A stretch of 64,000 nucleotides of DNA, taken from positions 1,178,001 to 1,242,000 of the forward strand of contig OZ252297.1 in NCBI GenBank assembly GCA_965250275.1. Reading direction: 5' to 3'. Under the pieces are notes generated by a model, which was given only the letters and a program-made list of their open reading frames with translations, did not search any database and was not told where the DNA came from. This stretch comes from G965250275 sp965250275 (GTDB lineage Bacteria; Pseudomonadota; Alphaproteobacteria; Rhodobacterales; Rhodobacteraceae). The position numbers and the translations under genes are program-made. Positions 44,007 through 52,404 of this stretch are shown piece by piece; the stretch's first letter is position 1, and every line of letters begins with the position of its first letter.

Positions 44007-45284
44007 TTACTGAAACACAGCATCGGGATTATCCAGGCTGTCCGACCCTTCGAACTCGATCGCGCCCTCGTTTAGCAAAGCAACCACACGTTCGATGGAA
44101 CGCGTCTGATCAATCAAGGCATTCACGCCACCCATGACAAGTGCTTCGCCCGCCGAATTGCCGGCCTCGAGCATCATGTCATAGGCAAAGCCTGATTCCG
44201 CGGCTGTCTTGATCCGTCCCAGGTTCATCATTGTCGCGGACAATTTGTTGCGCATCTCGGCGTCCAGATCGGGATCGGCAGCAGCAACCATCGCGGACAG
44301 GGCAGGGCCAGCGACCAGCGAGCCGTCGATGCGGACATATTCGCCCAAATAGACGTTCTGAATGCCCAAACCCACGTAGTAATGGCTGTTGTGCGTGTTG
44401 TCTGAGAAGCAGTCATGCTCTTCTTCCGGGTCGTTCAGCATCAGACCCAACCGCATCCTTTCCCCGGCCTGCTCACCGTAAGACAGAGAACCCATGCCGG
44501 TCAGAACGGCAGCGATACCTGCATCAGGGGAATCGGTCAGGGTTGTGCGCGCTTCACCATCCGTGCCCCATTGGGCGGCCATCCATTCCAGATCAGTGAC
44601 CAGCAAATCCGTCGCCGCCGTCAGGTAGGCCGCGCGGCGATCACAATTCCCGCCTGTGCAGTCGTCGCCGGTGGCGAAATCTGTCCAGGGGCGCGCGCCG
44701 GCACCCGCGCCATGGCCATTGAGGTCCTGGCCCCACAAGAGAAACTCGATTGCGTGATAGCCCGTGGCCACATTGGCTTCGACGCCATCTGCTTCGTGCA
44801 GCGTCTGCTCCAGCAATTCAGGTGTGATCTGAGTTGCGTCGACCGTTTCGCCGGACATCGACAATTGCGGGCTGGCAATCACATTCAGGATCGAAAGCGC
44901 ATTTTCGTCCGAGGGCCCGCCGTACGAGCCGTCGACATAATCGATCAGACCTTCGTCCAATGGCCATGCGTTCACCTTGCCTTCCCAATCATCGACGATC
45001 GCGTTGCCGAAGCGGTAGACTTCGGTCTGCTGATAGGGAACGCGGGCCGCGAGCCAGGCCGCCTTTGCCGCCTCCAACGCCTCTGCGGACGGGCTGGCGA
45101 TCAGCGCGTCGACAGAGGATTGCAGACGCTGAGCCGCGATGAGGCTGTCAGAGTACTTGGCCTCGGCAATATCGGCATAGTTGTCCAGCAATTCGACTTT
45201 TCCGGCATGAGCATCCGCCATGGCGGAAGTGCCCATGGCGACGACAAGGGCCAATGTGCTGGCAGCAGGCGCAAAGGGTTTCAA
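44007..45284 (-). CDS. Imelysin-family iron-regulated periplasmic protein
   Basis: A 425-residue protein with a Sec signal peptide (MKPFAPAASTLALVVAMG, cleavage near ADAHA) and the double imelysin repeat. The conserved GxHxxE iron-binding motif appears as TGYHAIEFLLWGQD. Imelysin (M75/IrpA) proteins are found in iron-uptake operons and are thought to bind iron in the periplasm. It lies upstream of bfd, bfr, the di-haem protein and the second imelysin. Induction under iron limitation is expected from the boxes at 46165-46218. Confidence 0.92.
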   Translation of the reverse strand: MKPFAPAASTLALVVAMGTSAMADAHAGKVELLDNYADIAEAKYSDSLIAAQRLQSSVDALIASPSAEALEAAKAAWLAARVPYQQTEVYRFGNAIVDDWEGKVNAWPLDEGLIDYVDGSYGGPSDENALSILNVIASPQLSMSGETVDATQITPELLEQTLHEADGVEANVATGYHAIEFLLWGQDLNGHGAGAGARPWTDFATGDDCTGGNCDRRAAYLTAATDLLVTDLEWMAAQWGTDGEARTTLTDSPDAGIAAVLTGMGSLSYGEQAGERMRLGLMLNDPEEEHDCFSDNTHNSHYYVGLGIQNVYLGEYVRIDGSLVAGPALSAMVAAADPDLDAEMRNKLSATMMNLGRIKTAAESGFAYDMMLEAGNSAGEALVMGGVNALIDQTRSIERVVALLNEGAIEFEGSDSLDNPDAVFQ

Positions 45285-45302
45285 TGTCCGGGTTCCTTTT
45301 GG

Positions 45303-45776
45303 CTAGTGGAGCGTTGCGTTTTCGGGAATGACAGGCGCGCGGTTCGCCTTGATGGCCATCCGCTTGAGCCCAAGCCCAAAGTCCTGTGCCGCGCCGACGA
45401 GAATACCCGCGACATCCGGGCGTACGAGCGTTGCCGCGATCATCAGCGCGTCTTCGCGCTCACCCTCGCTGGCGTAACCGATGAAATTCGCAAAGCAGGA
45501 TTCGTCGGCGCCCAGGCACTTGCAGTTCACGTGGTGCCGCATGAGCGGGCGGCGCCCGTGCCGGGTACAAAGGTCGCACAGTGTTTCAAACGACGACAGC
45601 ACCTCGCGCCCGCGTTTGGGGCCAAGTGCCGTCGCAAAGTCGTTCCACACCTGCGTCTGGGCCTCGGGGCCGTCGCACCAAAGCCGCAGATAAAGCACTG
45701 CTCCGGCCTCCACCGGACCCAACTCTGTAACAAAACCAACTGGTGCACCGCCCCGGTGTGAGGACTTCTCGGTCAT
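45303..45776 (-). CDS. Uncharacterised cysteine-rich protein after hemP
   Basis: A 157-residue protein starting MTEKSSHRGGAPVGF. The middle has a cysteine cluster CDLC, then CKC and C (in NCKCLGADESC), suggesting a metal or iron-sulfur site. I do not recognise the family. The ATG overlaps the hemP stop (ATGA) and the imelysin gene follows 18 bp later, so it belongs to the iron operon and may handle iron or haem in the cytoplasm. No signal peptide is evident. Confidence 0.65.
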   Translation of the reverse strand: MTEKSSHRGGAPVGFVTELGPVEAGAVLYLRLWCDGPEAQTQVWNDFATALGPKRGREVLSSFETLCDLCTRHGRRPLMRHHVNCKCLGADESCFANFIGYASEGEREDALMIAATLVRPDVAGILVGAAQDFGLGLKRMAIKANRAPVIPENATLH

Positions 45777-45934
45777 TTTGTCAGAATCAACTTGCCGGCG
45801 CGGGTGATCCGCAGCGTATAGGTTTGATCCTGCAGCATGATCCGAGCCAGATCGCCGCCTTTGGTCAGGTCCTGTGCCTCGTAAACCGGTAGTGTGTCGT
45901 CCGGTCTGCGGCGAGCTTCCTTTGCGACCATCAT
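45773..45934 (-). CDS. hemP: Hemin uptake protein HemP
   Basis: A 53-residue protein, MMVAKEARRRPD then YEAQDLTKGGDLARIMLQDQ, ending YTLRITRAGKLILTK. The C-terminal half matches the HemP/HmuP signature (L-T-x-GG, then QxYTLRITRxGKLILTK). HemP/HmuP proteins help activate haem-uptake genes in Rhizobiales and related bacteria. It starts with ATG-ATG overlapping the stop of a 53-codon upstream gene, and its TGA overlaps the ATG of the next gene, so translation is coupled on both sides. Confidence 0.88.
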   Translation of the reverse strand: MMVAKEARRRPDDTLPVYEAQDLTKGGDLARIMLQDQTYTLRITRAGKLILTK

Positions 45935-46092
45935 AGCTTCGGCTCCGCCTGCTGGCGCTGTTCCACCCGGTCCAGAACGGTTTCGAGGGTGAAACCGGAT
46001 GGCATACCGGAATCGAGCGCTGCGCCAATCAGGTCGGCGCGCTCACAGTGATCTTTTGAGCGACTTAGAGTGACAGGTTTTTCAACGTGCAT
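45931..46092 (-). CDS. Small hypothetical gene at the head of the iron operon
   Basis: A 53-residue protein beginning MHVEKPVTLSRSKDHCERA and ending AEPKL. A strong GGAGG ribosome site lies 6 bp before the ATG, and its stop overlaps the hemP start, supporting real translation. The middle looks helical and polar, with one cysteine. No family is recognised; it could be a small regulator or chaperone, but nothing in the sequence decides this. Confidence 0.68.
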   Translation of the reverse strand: MHVEKPVTLSRSKDHCERADLIGAALDSGMPSGFTLETVLDRVEQRQQAEPKL

Positions 46093-46164
46093 TTGGGTCC
46101 TCCGATTGAGACTGCGCGGTTGCGTTGGCTCACCCGGGCTCTACAGGCTGGCTGATTTCCACAA

Positions 46165-46218
46165 AACTGAGTGATTTAGTCAGGAAGCGCAATAGATAAT
46201 CGACAGAAACACTCAGTT
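46165..46218. promoter_or_regulatory. Two opposed iron-rhodo-box-like sites
   Basis: AACTGAGTG (46165-46173) and CACTCAGTT (46210-46218) are perfect inverted copies. The first belongs to CTGA-N9-TCAG (46167-46183), an exact TGA-N9-TCA iron-rhodo box; the second, read on the other strand, is TGA-N9-TCG, one base off. They lie 73-127 bp upstream of the first gene of the iron operon, fitting RirA/Irr-type control. Confidence 0.65.
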
Positions 46219-46343
46219 AAATTTTGCGACCCTCCAAACTGACGCAAGAAAAGGCAGTGCCACCCACAGGGCGAACCATCGAAGTTGTTTGATTCTTTGG
46301 CCGATATTGCGTGTGCGACTCGGTGTGAGTCTGGATCAGACAA

Positions 46344-48107
46344 TTAGTCGTCTTCGAAGGGGTCCCACTCGTCTTCGACTTCCGGAAGCGCTTCGCTCTC
46401 CACAGCGGCAGTCAGTTGGTCGGGCGTCCGAATGGCCGTGATGCTGGCGTTCGGGAAACGGGTCAAAACGGCCTGCACCATTGGGTGTTCGCTGGCCCGA
46501 GCCTTGAGATCCTCTTCGTCCGCGTCCCGCTTCTCGGCAATGGTCTGGGCTCCGCCCTCGTTCACCACGGTGACGGCCCAGCGGTTGCCCGTCCAGCTCT
46601 GCAGCCGGCTGCCAAGGCGCTGTGCCAGATCGTTCGGCGCCTCGGAGGTTGGTTCGAACTCGATTCTGCCAGGTTGATAGGCCGCAAGACGCAGTGTCGT
46701 TTCGACCTCGACCAAAAGCCTCACATCGCGATTGCTTCGGATGAGATCAATGACGTGATCGAAGCTGGGGAAACGCGCAAGAGCAGTGTCCGCCGCCACA
46801 TCGATTGCAGCGGTCGGACCCGGACCCGAAACCATCGTGGGCGCATTTGGCGTTTGCGGGGCAGACGCGTGGGTCGGCGATGGGGCAGGCGAAGCGGGTG
46901 TCGGTTGCCGTTTCGCGCCAGGCGTTGGCGGCTGAGGCGGTGTGGCATCCTTCAATGTGCGCACAAGGCTTTCTGGCGTCGGCAGGTCTGCGACATGGGT
47001 CAGCCGGATCACGGCCATTTCGGCTGCCATCATCGCATTCGGGGCGGCCGCCAGTTCTTCGAGTGCCTTCAGAAGCATCTGCCACATGCGTGTCAGCACC
47101 CGCATGGGAATGGCTTTTGCCATTTCAGAGCCGCGTGCGCGCTCGTCAGGCGAGATTGTGGGGTCGGCGGCCGCATCCGGTGTGATCTGCACCACGGAAA
47201 TCCAATGCGTAATCTCTGCCAGATCGCGCAACACGGCGACGGGGTCAGCCCCGGCGGCATATTGTGCGCCAAGTTCGGTCAAGGCGCTACCGGCATCTCC
47301 CCGCAGGATCATATCCATCAGATCAAGGACCCGGCCCCGGTCGGCGAGCCCCAGCATTGCCCGCACCTGGTCGGCGCTGGTCTCACCCGCGCCGTGTGAA
47401 ATAGCCTGATCCAGCAAGGACGTTGCATCCCGTGCGGAACCTTCCGACGCCCGAACGATCAGCGCCAGCGCGTCGTCTGCGATTTCGGCGCCCTCGGCTT
47501 TCGCAATGGTTTGCAGCAACCCCAGCATGTCTTCCGGCTCGATGCGGCGCAGGTCAAAGCGCTGACACCGGCTCAGCACAGTGACGGGCACTTTTCGGAT
47601 TTCCGTGGTTGCGAAGATGAACTTCACATGGGCAGGGGGCTCTTCGAGCGTTTTCAGCAGAGCATTGAACGCCGAGGTGCTGAGCATGTGCACCTCGTCA
47701 ATGATATAGATTTTGTAGCGGGCAGAGGCCGCGCGATAGTGAACTGAATCTATGATTTCGCGGATGTCGTTGACGCCTGTGCGCGATGCCGCGTCCATCT
47801 CCAGAACGTCGACATGCCGCCCTTCCATGATCGCGACACAGTGCTCGCAGACCCCGCACGGATCGGTTGTGGGGCCACCCTCACCATCCGGACCGATGCA
47901 GTTCATCCCTTTAGCGATGATCCGGGCGGTTGTGGTTTTGCCGGTTCCGCGAATGCCGGTCATGATGAACGCCTGGGCGATGCGGTCGGCGGCAAACGCA
48001 TTTTTGAGCGTGCGGACCATCGCCTCTTGCCCGACCAGATCGGCGAAGGTCTCGGGCCGGTACTTGCGCGCCAGAACCTTGTAGCCGTCCTGTTCGTGAT
48101 CGCTCAT
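46344..48107 (-). CDS. dnaX: DNA polymerase III subunit tau/gamma
   Basis: A 587-residue clamp-loader ATPase. RKYRPETFADLVGQ opens the domain, MTGIRGTGKTTTARI is Walker A, cysteines in NCIG and DPCGVCEHC form the zinc module, YIIDEVHML is Walker B and LSRCQRFDLRR is sensor 1/SRC. Pro-rich residues (about 390-450) link to the C-terminal domain that contacts DnaE and DnaB. The start at 48107 has GGAGG at 4 bp; an in-frame GTG at 48131 lies upstream. No convincing slippery site for making gamma was noted. Confidence 0.96.
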   Translation of the reverse strand: MSDHEQDGYKVLARKYRPETFADLVGQEAMVRTLKNAFAADRIAQAFIMTGIRGTGKTTTARIIAKGMNCIGPDGEGGPTTDPCGVCEHCVAIMEGRHVDVLEMDAASRTGVNDIREIIDSVHYRAASARYKIYIIDEVHMLSTSAFNALLKTLEEPPAHVKFIFATTEIRKVPVTVLSRCQRFDLRRIEPEDMLGLLQTIAKAEGAEIADDALALIVRASEGSARDATSLLDQAISHGAGETSADQVRAMLGLADRGRVLDLMDMILRGDAGSALTELGAQYAAGADPVAVLRDLAEITHWISVVQITPDAAADPTISPDERARGSEMAKAIPMRVLTRMWQMLLKALEELAAAPNAMMAAEMAVIRLTHVADLPTPESLVRTLKDATPPQPPTPGAKRQPTPASPAPSPTHASAPQTPNAPTMVSGPGPTAAIDVAADTALARFPSFDHVIDLIRSNRDVRLLVEVETTLRLAAYQPGRIEFEPTSEAPNDLAQRLGSRLQSWTGNRWAVTVVNEGGAQTIAEKRDADEEDLKARASEHPMVQAVLTRFPNASITAIRTPDQLTAAVESEALPEVEDEWDPFEDD

Positions 48108-48207
48108 GCCGCCTCCGGATTCGTGTGACACCCGAACTTACGGAGTGCATGGCGACAGGTCCAGCGGTGATCCGCAAGGCGGTGCGATGGCGTTGAACGC
48201 GTCGTGG

Positions 48208-49227
48208 TCAGGCCGGACGGTGTTTGAACCGCGCCCGGACAATCCCATGGTCTCCGGTGCCGCTTTCTTTGTGATCGTCTGTGTTCAGATGATCGTTGTT
48301 GATCTCCAACCCCTCAAAGGACCAAATCCGTTTGCGCGAGTTGTCATAAAATTCCTGGCTGACAAGGATGTGGTCCAGAGACTCGCGCTTGTCCTGATAG
48401 ACATGCGAATAGTAGACGTCCGTTTCACTGCGAAACTGTTGCAGCGTTTGCGCGGCGTAGAGATCGGTGTCGCCGCCCCCTTTGGACAGGGTGGGCAGGA
48501 ATCGGGGCTGGCCGGTCATGATGTTCAAAGTGTTGGAGTGCTGGCCATCGTTGCAGTCTCCAAGCACGACCACCGGGGCGTCCGTGCCTTTCATCTCGTC
48601 GTTTAGAATCATGCGCAGGGCCGTGGCCTCGGCAGTTCTGCGGATGGTTGAAAGTCCCGATCCGATCGCCTCACGGTGGCTTGAGTAGATGGTCTTGTCA
48701 TACCAGGCCTCACGGAAGATCTGGGTCGGTCCCTTCGACTTAAAATGACACACATAAACCAGGATTTCAGGCGCCGAAGATTTCGGCTTGATCCGGAAAT
48801 GCAGGATTGGGCGCGAAAAGCTGTCGATGAGAACCGAGATTTCTCCGGTCTGGTCGTCGTCGCCCCCGCTTTGCATGCGAAAGGCCTCAGGGAAGTCCTT
48901 GATCCAGACCGGGTCTCCGACCAGCATGTCGGTTTTGACGGCCGCGGCGCAAATGATGCCCTGACCCTGATGATCATCAGGTGACAGCACCGTGTAGTCG
49001 TTGTTCAGCCCCGCCTCAGACAGAGCGTCGCGCAGGGCGCCTGTATCCCAAAGCTCCTGAAACCCAAAGACATCGGCTTGCATCACCTTCAGCATGTCAG
49101 ATGTCCACGCGATCTTGCGCGCATAGACATCCGCATCCCAACCGTCGGTATCCCTGTAGATCCGCTGGCCCGGTTTGTTCAGATTGTAGAGGTTAAAAGT
49201 GGTAAATGAGATGGTGTTTTGTGACAT
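48208..49227 (-). CDS. Endonuclease/exonuclease/phosphatase-family protein
   Basis: A 339-residue cytosolic protein of the EEP fold. TTFNLYNLN, FGFQELWDTGALRD (metal-binding Glu), VVVLGDCNDGQHS (GD-x-N-like motif), SLDHILVSQEF and the final TGDHGIVRARF (catalytic His) are in the usual order. Members are DNases, nucleases or phosphoesterases; the substrate cannot be read from sequence. It stands between dnaX and a probable glycosyltransferase, on the minus strand like both. Confidence 0.87.
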   Translation of the reverse strand: MSQNTISFTTFNLYNLNKPGQRIYRDTDGWDADVYARKIAWTSDMLKVMQADVFGFQELWDTGALRDALSEAGLNNDYTVLSPDDHQGQGIICAAAVKTDMLVGDPVWIKDFPEAFRMQSGGDDDQTGEISVLIDSFSRPILHFRIKPKSSAPEILVYVCHFKSKGPTQIFREAWYDKTIYSSHREAIGSGLSTIRRTAEATALRMILNDEMKGTDAPVVVLGDCNDGQHSNTLNIMTGQPRFLPTLSKGGGDTDLYAAQTLQQFRSETDVYYSHVYQDKRESLDHILVSQEFYDNSRKRIWSFEGLEINNDHLNTDDHKESGTGDHGIVRARFKHRPA

Positions 49228-49315
49228 GGGTCCGTCCCCGGCAACACGTATCGAATGATGTTAGTCTACATCACGCGAGTCGGTGCACATAGGCTGGAAA
49301 ATCTGACTTTTCAGG

Positions 49316-50182
49316 TCAGAACCACTGCCCCGGTTCCATCAATCCAAGATCCAGCAGTTGCCGCGAATGCCACTCGAAAGGCGTCGAATTGTGCCAGTGG
49401 AACTTTTCTATATCGAACCGGGATCCAGGGTTGCGCCGAAGCGCCTTGGCGGTCCGGAACGAACAGATCGCCGCGGTCAGATTGTGATGCCACGGACAAG
49501 CGTAGGTGTTGTACTCTTCGTCCTCAAACGTGTGGTCAGGCCGGAAGATCAGTCCGGGCTTGGCGCGGAACAATGATATGCGATCAATCCGGCGGCTCTG
49601 ATACGGAATGTGCTCTTCAAAGCGCCAGCGCAGACCGCCGTAGAAATCCAACTGCCGATCCCGCGGCTCGCTGTTCTTGGCATCCCACCGGGCCAGGGCG
49701 TAGTAGCCTGATTTGTCCAGATGCGCCCGATCAAGCGAGACGGCATTTGGAAACTGGTCGAGATCATCGGCATAAAGGTCGATGACGTATGTGAGCATTG
49801 CATCGCGGCGCTCTTCGCCGTGGAACGTAAGCATATCTGCTATGGAACGTGTCTCGCAGAAAGGGAAAAACAGGTACTCGGTGTTGAAGCAGTAATAGAG
49901 CCAGGCCCCGGGCAGCGCCTTGATCGCTGCATTTACGGCGGCCACGAAATCGTCCCCGCGCGCCATGTCAAACCGGATGCGGTACACCTTGTCCGAAAGG
50001 TCGTCGGGCAACGCGAATTCATCTGGCATCAGAGCAAGCACAGCGCCAAAGCCGGACTGCACATGATGTCGCAGCGTGGTGCCGATTTCGGTTTCGTCCT
50101 CGACGAAGATCAACGCGGTTGGCCCGGTTTTTGCCTCTTCGGGTGGGTTACGCAGAAAATGCTCGAGCGACTGGTGGATCAT
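49316..50182 (-). CDS. Conserved hypothetical protein, possibly glycosyltransferase family 2-like
   Basis: A 288-residue cytosolic protein (MIHQSLEHFLRNPPEE). VIDLYADDLDQFP and the C-terminal region FDIEKFHWHNSTPFEWHSR are distinctive. The acidic DLYADD and the hydrophilic middle recall GT2-like enzymes of marine alphaproteobacteria, but no clear nucleotide-sugar motif is visible. It is divergent from miaB with about 120 bp between starts. The function is tentative. Confidence 0.6.
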   Translation of the reverse strand: MIHQSLEHFLRNPPEEAKTGPTALIFVEDETEIGTTLRHHVQSGFGAVLALMPDEFALPDDLSDKVYRIRFDMARGDDFVAAVNAAIKALPGAWLYYCFNTEYLFFPFCETRSIADMLTFHGEERRDAMLTYVIDLYADDLDQFPNAVSLDRAHLDKSGYYALARWDAKNSEPRDRQLDFYGGLRWRFEEHIPYQSRRIDRISLFRAKPGLIFRPDHTFEDEEYNTYACPWHHNLTAAICSFRTAKALRRNPGSRFDIEKFHWHNSTPFEWHSRQLLDLGLMEPGQWF

Positions 50183-50303
50183 GGCGCGTGATGGTTCCCG
50201 GCCTTCTGGTGTTTTGCGGGACACTCGGTTAATTCCGGGTGCATTGCAAGCCACCGGCGCCTGGTCTAAATCGCGCCACTGATCCAACCCGAGGGCGCCT
50301 TCC

Positions 50304-51629
50304 ATGTCGGCAGAGAAGAAACTCTACATCAAGACCTATGGCTGTCAGATGAACGTCTACGACAGCGAGCGCATGGCAGAGGCTTTGGGCGGGCAGGGGT
50401 ATGTAGAGACGGACACGCCCGATGACGCCGATATGATCCTGTTGAACACGTGCCATATTCGCGAAAAGGCGGCGGAAAAAGTCTACTCGGAACTGGGGCG
50501 CTTCAAAGGGTTGAAAGCGGAAAAGCCGGATCTGAAAATCGGCGTCGCAGGATGTGTGGCCCAGGCTGAGGGCGCTGAAATCATGCGCCGGCAACCGATG
50601 GTCGATCTGGTGGTGGGGCCGCAGAGTTACCACCGCCTGCCGGAACTGGAGGCAAAGACACGTACCGGCGTTGCGGCTCTCGACACCGATTTTCCCAAAG
50701 AGGACAAATTCGAACGTCTCAAAGCGCGACCGAAGGCCAAGCGTGGCCCGGCGGCATTCCTGACGGTGCAGGAGGGCTGCGACAAGTTCTGTGCTTTTTG
50801 TGTTGTGCCCTACACGCGCGGGGCAGAGGTCAGCCGCCCTGTGATGCAAGTTCTGGATGAGGCTCGTGATCTGGTAGAGCGCGGCGTCCGCGAGATCACG
50901 CTTCTGGGCCAGAATGTGAATGCCTATCACGGCATCGGTCCGGATGGCGAAGACCGGTCACTGGCACAGCTGATCTGGGCGCTCAACGACGTAGATGGCT
51001 TGGAGCGGATCCGTTTCACGACCAGCCATCCCAATGACATGTCTGAGGATCTCATCGAAGCGCATGGAACCTGCCCCAAGCTGATGCCCTACCTGCATTT
51101 GCCTGTGCAGTCCGGTTCTGATCGCATTCTGAAGCGAATGAACCGGAACCATACGGCGGAAAGCTACCTTCAGGTGATTGAGAAGCTCCGCGCCGCGCGG
51201 CCCGACATCATGCTCTCGGGCGATTTCATTGTCGGGTTTCCGGAAGAAACAGAGGCCGATTTTCAGGCCACAATGGACCTGATCGAAGCCGTGAACTATG
51301 GATCGGCCTATTCGTTCAAGTACTCAACCCGCCCGGGCACCCCGGCCGCTGAACGCGCGCAGGTTCCGGAGGACGAAAAGACCGACCGCCTGCATCGGCT
51401 TCAGGCGCTGATCACGCGCCAGCAGCGCGCACTGCAGGACGCAATGGTCGGACAAAAGGTTGGAGTGTTGTTCGAGCGCGAAGGACGTCTGGAGGGCCAG
51501 ATGGCTGGCAAGTCAGATCATCTTCACGCGGTCCACGTGTCCGATCCACGGGCGCAGATCGGACAGATAGCGCAAGTGCGCATCACAGCATCGGGTGCCA
51601 ATTCCCTGTCAGGCGAGATGCTCGCCTGA
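50304..51629 (+). CDS. miaB: tRNA-2-methylthio-N6-dimethylallyladenosine synthase
   Basis: A 441-residue radical-SAM methylthiotransferase. YIKTYGCQMNVYDSERM carries the first cysteine of the auxiliary [4Fe-4S] cluster, and CDKFCAFCVVPYTRG is the CxxxCxxC radical SAM motif. LPVQSGSDRILKRMNR and FIVGFPEETEADF are MiaB signatures, and a C-terminal TRAM domain covers about residues 375-441. It methylthiolates i6A37 in tRNAs reading UNN codons. Confidence 0.97.
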   Translation: MSAEKKLYIKTYGCQMNVYDSERMAEALGGQGYVETDTPDDADMILLNTCHIREKAAEKVYSELGRFKGLKAEKPDLKIGVAGCVAQAEGAEIMRRQPMVDLVVGPQSYHRLPELEAKTRTGVAALDTDFPKEDKFERLKARPKAKRGPAAFLTVQEGCDKFCAFCVVPYTRGAEVSRPVMQVLDEARDLVERGVREITLLGQNVNAYHGIGPDGEDRSLAQLIWALNDVDGLERIRFTTSHPNDMSEDLIEAHGTCPKLMPYLHLPVQSGSDRILKRMNRNHTAESYLQVIEKLRAARPDIMLSGDFIVGFPEETEADFQATMDLIEAVNYGSAYSFKYSTRPGTPAAERAQVPEDEKTDRLHRLQALITRQQRALQDAMVGQKVGVLFEREGRLEGQMAGKSDHLHAVHVSDPRAQIGQIAQVRITASGANSLSGEMLA

Positions 51630-51650
51630 ACCGAAGTGCAGCGCGCTGTG

Positions 51651-51977
51651 TCAGCCGCCAGAGGGCGGCTGGGTCGCGATCAGATCGCGAAGCGTGGCCA
51701 TCAAGTAATCAGGCTGGCCGACACCGTATTCGTCGCGGCAAATCCGGGTCCCGATCGACAGGGCCTCGGTCTCGGTGTAGCCAAGCTTCACGAGGTCATC
51801 GAGGAAGATCGCATTCGGGCGATCCCAGATCACTTGACGCCAGGGGCCACGGAAACAGCTGATTGTGAAGTCGGGGGCATTCGCGCCAGGCTTGCTTGGA
51901 AGTTGCTGAGCCAGTGAGGCGCCGCTCGACAATGAAAGAGCCGCCGCGAAAGTTGCCACAAGGAAAGAGGTTCTCAT
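51651..51977 (-). CDS. Small secreted protein of unknown function
   Basis: A 108-residue protein with a Sec signal (MRTSFLVATFAAALSLSSG, cleavage near ASLAQ), then TISCFRGPWRQVIWDRPNAI and two cysteines in a short mature region (SCF and RIC). No family is recognised. It is convergent with miaB and its stop codon lies in the shared hairpin. It is probably periplasmic. Confidence 0.72.
   Translation of the reverse strand: MRTSFLVATFAAALSLSSGASLAQQLPSKPGANAPDFTISCFRGPWRQVIWDRPNAIFLDDLVKLGYTETEALSIGTRICRDEYGVGQPDYLMATLRDLIATQPPSGG
51652..51671. terminator. Bidirectional hairpin between miaB and a small secreted-protein gene
   Basis: CAGCCGCC and GGCGGCTG form a perfect 8-bp stem with a 4-nt loop, overlapping the stop codon of the minus-strand gene and 22 bp past the miaB stop. 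It probably stabilises or ends both transcripts. Confidence 0.55.
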
Positions 51978-52404
51978 TTTACTACCTTTCAAAAACGCAC
52001 CGTCACCGCTCGTGCCCACAAAAACCCGATGAACAAGGCGGGCGGAGTTGCGCAGGCGGAATCACCATACCCTTGAATTACACTGTCATATTGGGCTTCG
52101 GCAAATTTTTACCACAATTCGCACATGACACATTCATGTTAGGTGCAAGCCATTCAACAGTGCGCTGGGCGACAGCGGATTGTGGTTCCACCGACAACAA
52201 TGAGTGCAACGCGAGCCGATAATCTGTCAAAACTATGACGCCAAAAGGGGCTTAGCGTGTCAGCAAGCGCCGGCGCGCGCCTTCTGTTTTTCTGGGCAGT
52301 TCCGGGTGAGTTTGTTTCATTGGCATTAAAATCCCAGACACTGTCTTGCGTGTCCCGCGTGTTATTGGCACGGTCAGATCAGACTGCCACACAAGGAGAG
52401 CGGA
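51978..52404. other. Divergent intergenic region, 427 bp
   Basis: Between the minus-strand secreted-protein gene and phoH. It must carry both promoters. No palindrome, RNA element or supported small gene was seen; a plus-strand frame starting at 52257 runs into phoH in a different frame and is not supported. Confidence 0.4.

Noticed and set aside
44415..45761. 448-codon plus-strand open frame
   Set aside because: It is antisense to the imelysin gene and the small gene after hemP, both with strong family or operon support; no domain is visible in it.
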